This document shows positions 26,801 through 38,800 of a DNA stretch of 64,000 nucleotides, piece by piece (the first letter of the stretch is position 1; each line of letters opens with the position of its first letter). Location of the stretch: assembly GCA_947623455.1 (NCBI GenBank), contig OX392527.1, positions 27,892,201 through 27,956,200 on the forward strand, read 5' to 3'. Source of the stretch: Mimachlamys varia. Lineage: Eukaryota > Mollusca > Bivalvia > Pectinida > Pectinidae. A program made the translations under genes and the position numbers. Below the pieces are notes generated by a model. The model did not search any database and had not been told where the DNA came from. It saw nothing but the letters and a program-made list of their open reading frames with translations.

Positions 26801-29800
26801 AGATGATATGTTTTGCGCATATCATAGTTCGTGGTTTTCTCCAGTTTCCGACTGAAATTGTGGTAGAAACAGGTCACACGACTCTCTCTAAAGCTCGTGT
26901 CTTTTGTAACTTTTAAAAAAGAATTAACTCGAGTGAAATATATTCCATATCCAACAACTCGTAGTGTAACCTCTATTTCCAAGATATATTTTGATGAAGG
27001 GGGCGTTTCATTGTAGTTTGTTTCATAAAAAAAGAATATTAAAAACCAAAACCATTTACTTTTCGGTCTGTTAAAGGGGAATTAAGCGAAGTTTGTTTAC
27101 TTTATTTCTAATATCACCGAATATTTTATAAAATTCACCCCTGAAGACACATTTGAACTCTTTTAAGGGTTTAATGAAGTATTTCGTCAGTTAATTATTA
27201 CTTTGTAAATAAAATACAACGACTTTAATATATTCAATGGTTTGAAATATATAAGAACCATACACACGTAGTAGCCAAGTCAGCAATGGCTTTATGTTTA
27301 CTAGTATATACTCATACTAGATTTTCTTCACTTTCATCAAGGACTCAAATGAAAACCTGGAAATGTTTACCTATTATTCAAGTTTGTTATGTTTTATGTT
27401 TCTAGATGTTACAGCGATGTTGGAAGACACGGAGGCGCCCAGAAACTGTCACTAGATCCAAGATGTCTGTACAGGGGAACCATATTCCATGAGCTTATGC
27501 ACACACTGGGCTTTTGGCACGAACACACGCGACCCGACAGGGACCAGCACATAAAAGTTCTCTGGGATAATATCGAGTATTGTGAGTTCCCTCTCCCTCT
27601 AAACACATAATTTTATTTCTTGTTCATCTGGAGAGCTTGCGTCAGCAAGTGAAATTATACATTTGTTGTTTTTATTTTTAGATATATTTAGATATGAACA
27701 TTACATTATATATATAGTAACTTCGTAATAGCATTCAGCAATGTTAACGACATTTAGTTTTTTTGTTGGGCCATCGCCTTCCAAGCATATACCTATATAC
27801 GATTTGATTGGCGAAAGAAGGGGTCAACATTTGGCTCACACTTAGATTTCTTTTACTTCTATGTACGTACATAGAAATAAACAATAATTACATAAAGTAG
27901 CTCTTAGTACTTATGATAACCGTGATGGACCTCTTTGCATAACACCAGGTTGGGTGACAGGGGTATCCCTAACAGATTGGCAAATAAACTTAACAGACGA
28001 ATGGCATTTTGAAAAATATTAATTATTATTTTGATAGTAAATACGGTGTATTGACATACATGAATTAAGTAGGGCGATACTTTTGATTAGAATGTGATTT
28101 GAATTTGAGATTCCGGAAATGGTTATGCTCAATAAAAAGTAATACATATATGAGTTATTTGTGGCAGTAAAAAAAGAATTTTTAAGAAAGCAATAGAAAC
28201 AATAAGCAACTGACATCATGACTTTGATAAATAACACAAATGTACAAATGATTTTTGAGTGGCATTGTACGATATTTCAACTATAGATTTTCTATTTTCG
28301 GTGTTTTAAGCTTTGATAATTCATTATACCTAAATTCTGTACTGAAGTATTCCAGGAGTAGCATTTATTGAATTTTGTTGGTGATTTATGTCTCATAGTA
28401 ACGTTCCATTTAGTCATTGTCTAAAAATTTCGAAAATGCTAAGCCAAGCAGATTTCTACCTACACCTGTATGGTAGAGTAGATCTATCAAGGGTTATGTT
28501 CCTTCCACTTCTAATGTAGTGTTTGCATATTAACAGTATATTAACAAAGCCCGAAATATTAATCTTGATCATTTCTGTGCACCGTTAGTTTGGGCTACTC
28601 AACACTTGCTATACGGTTGTCACGAGAGAACTGGACAAAAAGGAATTCATCGATATAATAGATTGACGTATATTGGGTGTAAAATCCTAAAAATATCTAA
28701 GTTTTTGTCAAAACCCACTGGAATAGACCTAGGAAGGGAATATTTAAACAAATATGAATGGATATATATATTTCTCTCATTTCTAAGTGTGTAATACTGG
28801 CCTGTCTAGGGCAATACACCTATGATCGCTGTGGCTGTATTACACACCTACCCATGCAATATAGCCACGGAGTGACGTCACAATGGCGCAACAAGGACGT
28901 GACGTCACGAGTTCGGTAAAATCTGATGCTAAAAAGAGGAAAATGGCGACGTGATGAAATTAAAACCTTCCACGATATTTTTTAACCGTGTACATTAGAA
29001 ATCTGAGATTATTTTTTCTGTGCAAACTATGTGCAAATATGGGGTATGCTTAATCTTGCTGTATCATTTGTTTTCGTCAAAAAAGCTCAAGGGAAAAGTT
29101 AATATTTTCAAAATGGTGGCCAATCAAAAGTATTTTCATGGTATTGAAATGAGAGAAAAATACTCTTTCATGACCAAAGGTGTAAGATAGGGAAATTCCA
29201 CCCTTGGGATTTTCAAATTTGGCAAAACCCTCGGCAAAGCCTCGGGTTTTACCAAATTTGAAAACCCCTCGGGTTGAATTTCCTTATCTTACATCCCTGG
29301 TCATGACAGAGTCTTATTATAATTATATCAATTACACAACGAAATAGGATGTACAGAGATTATTAAGTCTAACAGTAAAGTGCCACAGGGCGAACTCTGG
29401 AGGTTACACAACCATTGGTTCATGGATATAGGTTTTTCACTTGAGTTAATTAATTTTCAAACGTTACAGAAGACATGTGCTTTAGCGAGTAATATTTACT
29501 ATTTCCTACCCATGGTAATATCAACCCCACAGTTAGCACGTTTACGCAATGCTCCGAGATTGGAATAGCAGAGAGTGTGGCAGAAAGTGATATATATATA
29601 GAAAATGTAGACTAGCTATCAGCCCTTAAGTTTTTATGGAGAATTTCTCTACTAAAATTTGCTAACTTATCTCCCGCTAGTTAAGAATCAGACATCAAAG
29701 TGATAAGAATTATAAGAGTGTATCTTTTTCTAAAAAATTAAATAATTTCATACTATTCTAGAGAGGGTGGCCACTCTTAAAATAATGTAACATTATATCT

Positions 29801-32800
29801 TATTGAAGATAGCATCAGCTCTAGAACATTGACATCTATGCTAAAAGTTTAAATCTAAAACATATAGCTAGAATACTAAATCAAACAATGAGTTACATAA
29901 TTCTCAAAAGCTTTTTTTTTCCAGATAAGCAGCCAAATTTCATTAAGATGGACGAACGTGACGTTGTAATACTGGACAGGTATGACTACTACTCCATCAT
30001 GCACTACTCCGTATACGCTTTCAGCAACAATAACCTGACCACCATACAAGTGAGCGATAGCTCCGTGGATACTTCAATGATAGGCCAGCGTTTCAACCTC
30101 ACAGCACTCGATACCATCAAAATACGCAAACTTTACAACTGTGGTAAGTACCGAGCCGAAAAAACGTTAAACTTTACAATTGTGTTGAGTACATGTACCA
30201 ACCTGAAGTACGTAAACAATACGATTGTGATAAGTACCTACTCAAAGTACGTAAAGTATACAATTATGTTGACTACCAATCCAAACTATGTAAATTACAC
30301 AATTATGGTGAGTACCTACCCGAAGCATGTAAACTATATAATTGTGGAAAGTACAAATTTAACCCAGGGTGATTAAAGGCATTTCGAACTCCGTTTTGCC
30401 TATTATCGTACACTGTGTCTGTTTTCTCATTGTGCGAGTTGCGACATTTTCCCATGTACTCTTGATGTATCTATAGATTCAAGTAGACAATATTAGTACC
30501 ATTACAATACTAAACTGACACTTAAAAGTTCGTAAAGCAAGTTGTTAAATGTATAACATACGGTGTTCTGATGTAACATGAATATGTTATGAGAACCGAG
30601 ACTTGCTTTTCAAAATGTTATTCGAAATTATACCAAGACTGTCAGACCCGTTGTAATAAAACAATAAGTATGTATATGTTTGTGACTAGAGTCCAGACAT
30701 TAGTAGCTTATACTATTTTGCAGATAAAAAGGAATGCGAAAACCCAGGGATTCTCAAACATGGCGGTATATCTAAGGACGATATCAGTATAGGGTCGAAG
30801 ATAACGTACAAATGTAACGATGATTTTGTCCTGATCGGACCATCCGAGCGGATCTGTACTGACAACGGAACCTGGACAGGGGATACCCCCGTCTGTCTAG
30901 ATCCCACCAAAGGTGATATAAAGTTTTTCGTTCACTATAGATAATCGAATATGCTAGTCCTTTTGTTAAATCAATCACCCTGTTTATCAAGATGTTTGAA
31001 TTAATTATATTTATTATATACTTACTAAAAAATACAGGGAAATTGTATACTTGATAAATACGCGTGTTTGTAGTACATATCAGCTCACCGGGCCTATATG
31101 GGCAATTCTTCGCTAAGCGGGCCGAATACACTATCAGCCCGCTTGCTGAGCGGGCCGAATACACTGTATCAGCCCGCTTACGAAATTGCCGTGACGTCAT
31201 ATGACGTTCATGACGTTACAACAATCGAAAATGGATAGGAGGACAGATGTTGACGTTGATGTTGGCGAGAATGATATGGAGCCTATCGTATCAAGAATAC
31301 TAGAGCTTGATTGATTAATAGAAGAAAAAGAGACATAAACGAAGACGCCGATGCAGAGGAACAGGTCAATAATTCCGAACCATTATTAATAGTAAGATTT
31401 ATCTTTATCTTAAGCAGTGTCCAAACGATGACAAAACAAGGAACAAAAAAATAGACATCATCAAAAACAAAGATCATCATGAACCGTCACAAAATTCAAA
31501 GTATATAATAAATAGAATATGACATGGTCATTTCCATATCAGGCCTTGTATCAACCCTCGACCCAATATCGACCCTTGTGCCTTCGGCCCTCAGGCCGAT
31601 ATTGGGATCTCGGGTTGATACAAGGTCTGATATGGAAATGGCCATGTAATATTCTCTATATATTTACATTTGCGCTGCAACCCACTGTATGAAGATAACC
31701 AGCAAAAATGCATCTCATAAAAGTATGAAAGCAATGGTTCTCGAGACGTAGCATATGGTTTAATTATGACGTCAAAGATCAAGCTTGTTCAATGAGAGTC
31801 TTGTCGCGCCGCTTCGAATAACATGGAGATTGCCCTTGCGTCAAACGCGTCAAATATTTAACATGAAGCCCTAGCGGGCTTCATTCAATATGGATGTAAC
31901 GGCTGACCTTTTATAGCACTATGAAAGTTAAAAAATGACTTTCAATCCCTATATATTTTTATCTCAGATTTATCTCAACCATCAAGGATTTATAGATATT
32001 TATTATTCTGAACATTTTCAGTTTATCTATGCACTTTTATTTACAATGTTTGTTTACATTTTAAACATTAACTTCACCATGGCGAAGACAAATTTTACAC
32101 TATTTGTTCACAATATAGGTTTTGGATTGGTAAGAGATAGTAATATTTTTGGGGCCAGTTAACTGCCGTTTTCTCATTTGTGCAAAACGTGATCGTAATT
32201 AAGTTATAAGCGCATTTTTTTTATCTTTAAAACAAAAGCATTGAATCAGTTAAAACTCTTCATGTATTCAAGTATCTAGTAGAGTGAATTAACAAGTTAT
32301 AGTGCGAGAGTTTACTTTGTATATTGACAGAGGTTTATTCGGATTACCTTTTATTTTGTTTTAGTATATGAGATTATGAATCTTATGGAGCATTTAAGGA
32401 AAATAACCAACTGCTCTCCAATAGGTTTATGATTTCATAAACCAAACAAATAGAAAGGTTTATCCTTATAATTACAGTGTTTTTCTGTGAATGATTCTTT
32501 ACTATTTTGTTTATTAAAGTTCCATCTGCGAACATAGATTTCAATTTTAAACCTATAAACGTGAGATCGGTTCAATAAATGTAATAGCATGACATTTGTA
32601 TAGCCGTGGTTAAATCCGCCCATATCTATTGCTAATGGGGTCACACAATGGCGAAATATTTTGCATATAGCTCTCTGTCCACATTGTATTGCTGTTGACG
32701 TCATAGAAATTTGACACGTTCTCAAGTATAGTTATGATATAATAACTCAGGATTGCGAGACAATGATGATCGAATGAATGTCACTGTAGACAGTAACTAT

Positions 32801-35800
32801 TAAAGGTTGACAAGTGTTATTAAACAGCGATTAAGCTTAACACAATGTGGACAACTGGACCCTGATGGATTCCGTGATGGGAACTGTAAATATATATTAA
32901 AACTGGTATAATCATGGTACAATTCTGGCTTTGATAATCGTTCCTGGGAAAAAATCATACTTTTCATCAACGACCAAAAATACTTTAACCCCCCCCCCCC
33001 CCCCCCCAAAAAAAAAAAAAAAAAAAAACCTATACCAGGATTTAAACCTTGGAACTTGAATTATGCTACTATAAATTAAGCTACCATTTGAATGGAGTGT
33101 TTTTGTCAATTTGCACAAAACACTATTTAGGAGAGGTGAATGAATATCAATACATTGAAGGGTGACATATCGTGCGTTAATGTTTCGTTTAGGCAACTAC
33201 CATTACTGTAATTTCGACAATTCGTCAGTATGTGGATGGCATGGTAATTGGACATGGACCAGCTTTCCAACACCATTGCAGCACACTGGACCGACATGGG
33301 ACCATACCTGGGACAGCAGTATAGGTAACCTCCAAACCAACGAACACCAGCTCCAGTTATGGCCACAAAAATCAACATACGTGGCAAAATTACTGATGTA
33401 GTAATAAAAAAGCCACGTATCGTCGCGTAAAAAACATAGTGATAACAACGATTTCCTGATAAGATTGGATTTCTGTTTTTATATATAAGAAGCTTATTGT
33501 CAACAGATATGCAATGCCACATATATGAGGATTAAAGTTGACTTAATGACCGTACTAGCTAAGTGACGGAGTAATTACAAATCTGATAAGCATGGTTACA
33601 AAAATGCTTTACATCACCATTTGAAAGCGGAATATTATAATAAATAAAATCTGTGTAGCAATAACTGTGTTATATATTTGGCTGTGAACTACATATCAGC
33701 AAGATAACTTTTGTACATTGCTGATCGACTAGCAGATACATGTGAATCCTAACAGGTGGCAATGTGTTTGTCTAATTTGAACTGTTTTGTTTTTACCTAG
33801 GTGCGTTTGTTTATGCCAAGGGTGAAGTTTTACAGGAACATAATACTCTACATATTATCTCCCCTGCTGTGCCTAACAGAAACGTCGACTACTGTCTTAC
33901 GTAAGGTCTAGACACTAGCCGTGTCACGTAGCTTTTTTGCCCTCGTCCTTTGTACCAACTGTCGTCTAGGATATATTTTTGCACAAAAATAGTTCATTAA
34001 AGTCACCGTGTCAAATAAGTGGGCCATTCTTCTTTCTATTCGGTAGCTTAGAATGATATTCAATATTACATCGAAATATATCAAACTGTCATATCTTACA
34101 AAGCTTAACTGTGTTTAAACCAATCTCGTGTCTAATACTCATTTAAAATTAAAATCTACACTTTTCATTCTACACAACGGAAGGCTTTGCCAAAGGAAAC
34201 AGTATTTTACCGTGTTCTGTTCAAAGGTTTACGTCATCCATGCACGGTGAAATGATGGGAAGTCTGAACGTGAGTAGCACCGCATGTGGTGACACTATAC
34301 AGCTCGGGTCGTGGCAAGGTAACCAGGGCGATAGCTGGAACAGAGTCAAGCTGGACGTCAAACTAGCCTGCGTATCCGAAAGCTTTCAGGTACAAATGTG
34401 TTATCTTTGTATAATAATAATAAATTATACATTATTAATTGCTTAATAATAAAAGTCAAAAATATCACAGCGAGCTAGCATAGACACGCACGATTAAAGG
34501 CCCAATATACGTAACTTCAGGGAAATTTTCGTGTTTCTGAAAAAATCTGAAAAAAAATCCAGTTGATTACCATGCAAAAATAAGCCTAAAACGAAGTAAA
34601 CCTGAGCGGTAACTAACAAGGAACTCTTTACAAAAAAATCCAAAGAATTGAAAATAATTCAAGTGGGGCCCACTTCAACAACAAACCGAAGGTAGAAGAC
34701 GGTTCGAAATGGACTCGTGTTTACAAATAGCGTGTTTCAATTACTGCTGTTCCAGTAACCGCGAAAGAATTCATCTTGAATATTGCTGATATCAGTTAAT
34801 CTTAACTAAATCTATAAGTATAATAAGTTATGAGGCTTGGTTTTCGCTTTAAGTTTTGCAGAAAGTTACGTATAAGATGAATAAATGAATATCAATAAAT
34901 GTAATCGTATAGACTCATACTGTAAAGTTATAAAAATGACATAACACACACCTGCTGCACCTTTTAAATAGATATAGTATGCCAACAGCTGTTTGGTTCT
35001 TAAAGGACTCGTCAGTGATGCTAGGGACCAAAAGGTGGGAATCACAATTTGCTAAACTAATGTAGCAGCAGAAGGGTCAGGTGCATAAAACCCCTTTAAA
35101 TTATGAATTTAGAAAAAGAATTAAATCAGTACTGTATAATTTCAAATCGTGTACTACGAAAATGTGTATATTATGTACCATGCCACTACTCAAATGAGAT
35201 AACGGTGGCTATGGAGGCTCCAGCAAACCTCGGGGACTAAACAATTCACCAGCAGAGTCTGCCACCCCTATCATAAAAGATGACGTAACAGACACATATG
35301 CTGCAACTTTTAAATTTAGTAATAAATACAGTATGCCGAATATATGAACTAAACTGCATCGTACAGCTGTTTTGATATAAACATATGATCTTACAGAGTT
35401 TTAATTTCATATGGGATTTAAGAAACGAAACTACTAATTTTCAATTTCGCGAGCCTCTGGTGAAATAAATTGAAAAATTGGTGACAAGTTTCATAAACCT
35501 CATATAAAATGTAAGCGAATGTAAGATCTTTTTTATCGCATTATCGACATTTGTTTTATTCATATTTTGCCTCTAGTGTAATCGATGATTTTGAGTTTGG
35601 ATTATGGTTTTGTTGACGCTTTGGTATCCTCTTATTTTTCCCTACCATCCTTTATTTTACAAATATCAGCGCCGACAAGCTACAAGTTACATGTAACATA
35701 TCAACTTGTTCAATGCAAGTAGGTTATATTATTCTGTCGCAGAGTCTGTGCGTCGAGAGTAAATTTGCCGCAGTGTAGTTGCAAATCCACTCGTTACAAT

Positions 35801-38800
35801 CTGAACATATATCCAAGATAAACAGAATTAATATATTTTAATATTATTCAATCACCAGGGCTCAATTAGTTAAAAGGTGATTAGCTTAATCCGTGATTAA
35901 CGCAAACTTTAATTATCCTGTAAATTAAAAATGAACCCATAGATTTAATTACAACCTAGCAGATATTAAATATTTAATAGTGGCCATTTACATGCAAAAT
36001 GTTCAGGATTTACCTTGTATATTTACAGAATTATTAAAGTTTTAATAAAGTCGCTAAATAGTGATTAAGCTAATAACTCTTTGTTCAACTGGGCCCAGAT
36101 AATTAATCTAATGCGAATTGTTCCAGATATCATTCGACGCTGGGAAGGGACAGTCGACCGAGAGCGACATTGCGATAGATGACGTCCTCATAGCCGACTG
36201 TACCACCGTCCAGACTTTCCTGGAAGATCAGCAGTTTAACGCCGAAGGAACAAGTGAATATCTCTACAACCCATTGCCTCCAGCTACTTAGTCCCCAGAC
36301 GACTGTTGCTCATCGGAGGATGGAAACGTCTCAACATATCAAAATTGTAATTTCTTTGTCTGTGATAAATAAATTTTATTCTTACAAGATCCCTTTGTAT
36401 GGTGTCATGCATATTACAAATCCAAGCATTGGAAATAATTCAGAATAAAACACGTTATAATTCCTCCGATGAACAATTGAGTCCGGAAATTAATGGTAAG
36501 GATTATATGAAATAAAGTGTACATGTCCCAGTTTATGTTGATGATACAATACGACCATAACCTCTTTATACTTTACTGTTGTTGCATTAAAGGTAATTTG
36601 ACATTTCACGTTTATAATTACATTGACAAGTCTAATAATACTAAGCGATATGTCACCAGTAGTCATACTCGTTACATACGCTTGGAATTCTATCGCGTGA
36701 TGCATGGTATTGAAAGTCCTGCCAGTATGGTAGCCTATATAGAGGATATCTAACAGTGCCTTCAGTAATACAAAATACATTTCACGAGTGTGGCTGATAT
36801 TTTGATATTTTCACGTGTGCACAGTTAAAAATATCACAATATAAGCCACACTGGTAAAATATATTTCGTATTACTAAAGAAATTGTTAGATGTTCTGTTT
36901 ATAACATTTTTGTTGCAAAAATTTAATCGGGAACGCAAAACGACACATCAACTTGACAATACTTGGCGTAGGTACTTTTGATACACGCCAATATAGCCAA
37001 CTCGTTGTGACAAAATCTAGTCTTCTATGTAAATATTATAATGAATATCAAAGCTCTTCCAATGACTTCTTTGCATCACTCATTGTAATTAAGAATGTCT
37101 TTAACTACGTATTTCAAATAAGTATGTGGAACTGCTGACGCTAAGATGGTGGGAATGCGAGGGAAATACGAAGCTGTTTTGTCACCATTTATCCAGATGA
37201 TATTAGATGAGTATCGGTACCACATATAGCCATGCGAGTTATGCTTTTTCACTATTACACTACCAGAGATGACTTGGAGACGCTGTGGACACTCTTTCGT
37301 TTGGCACTAGTTTATTCTGATCAAAATAATTGCTGACTTGCATTATATATTATATAACACCTATGAAAGGTAAGTGTGGAATTCAAACGCCGAGTTTTTC
37401 CGGAGAAACGTTTGCCAGATATGATAACCCTCGGTTGTAATATGGTAAGCTAACCAGCTGTTGACCAGATTGGCAGCTTTAAGTTTACCCTTGAAAAAAC
37501 CAACATGGACATTTAACTAAGCTATACGATAAACGTGACGATATTGATTTTCCTATTGTGAACTTTCCATTTCTTGATAGTATCATCTCTGCTTCTCCAA
37601 CTTATAATTGCAATATCTTAAGTGTCGTTACAGATGTCGAACAAACTTACAGCACATGCAGGTCGCTCAAGAACTGGCACAATTTATGGTCTCCATCCTT
37701 GTCTCATTCAGAAATATCCCGTATCCTTGTTTTATATGAGGGTGGTCTTGTTCTCGTGTACTTTCTTTAATGATCTCCGTGTAATTTTTTCCGTTGTCCC
37801 AAGCTTGATTAATCGAGTTCAGATTATGGTTTTGTTGACGCGTTGGTATACTCTTGATGTTTTTAAACAAAATTGAATTGTTTAAATCAATACTCTGTAT
37901 ATGTAAAATAGCAATCAACGCCTGCAGTTAATTTTCATATGCCCGATGCAAGACAGTAACTGAATTGTTGTCAAGTAAAACACTGACCGTCGGAGACACC
38001 AAATTAAGCTGTACAATAAATCAATTCTATGCTTTTTCCTCTTGTATCACTGAACACATAAAACTTACATTTCTCACAAATGCGACCATTTTCATAAACC
38101 CGCCCTGGAATTGTACTTGCTGTCCCCATTGCATGATCGTTAGAGACGACAAATTTGGGATCTTATTTTTCTTTTTCCTCTTCTTCCAAGTCACCTTCTC
38201 CTTTCTAATGTCTCCCTTGACACTATCTCACTTTTGGTCTTTAGCTCGCCCCTGAAGGCTTTGAATTTTGTCCCCTGGCCGAGACAAACCAGTCTCAAAA
38301 CATGGTATTTACTACTTCCTGCTTGACGCGCAGCATTATGGGAAAGGAGCGACCGATTCACCCGTTGTCAGAATGTGACCGGGTGGGTTGTTGTTTGGGG
38401 CTTTCGTCAGTTTAATCCAGTGTGGTAGCACTTTAAATGGGCGAAGCATCATGACTATCTCAAGGATGTAAGCTTATATGAAAATACCGCGGCCTCCCAG
38501 ATACACAAACTCGACTACCATATATTGGGAGGCCGTCTTTACATGAGCCAAGCTGTTTATAGGACGTAAAGGATCAATCAAACAAAACCAAACATTAATC
38601 CACCATGCATAGAACATGGAACTTTAGAGGAGTTCGGCCGAAAGATTTTCCAACAGACTGTTGGCATTCCAATGGGCACTAACTGTGCACCACTTTTGGC
38701 TGACTTGATTTTGTTTTCATACGGGGCTGAATTTGTCGAGGGGCTTATCAGGACGGGTAACAAAAACCTTGCCAAATCTTTCAATTTCACTTTCAGATAT

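Larger units (their letters stand above)
30913..33192 (+). other. Intron 8: two hairpin elements and a tRNA-like relic
   Basis: Holds the foldback sequences at 31108-31192 and 31514-31657 and the homopolymer/tRNA-like block at 32989-33100. The remainder shows no exon. Confidence 0.6.
34390..36126 (+). other. Intron 11 with family A repeats and a retroelement tail
   Basis: Two family A copies (34940-35230, 35280-35385) follow each other in the same direction. A solo retroelement tail (GGTTTTGTTGACGCTTTGGT) lies at 35605-35632. Nothing else recognised. Confidence 0.6.
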
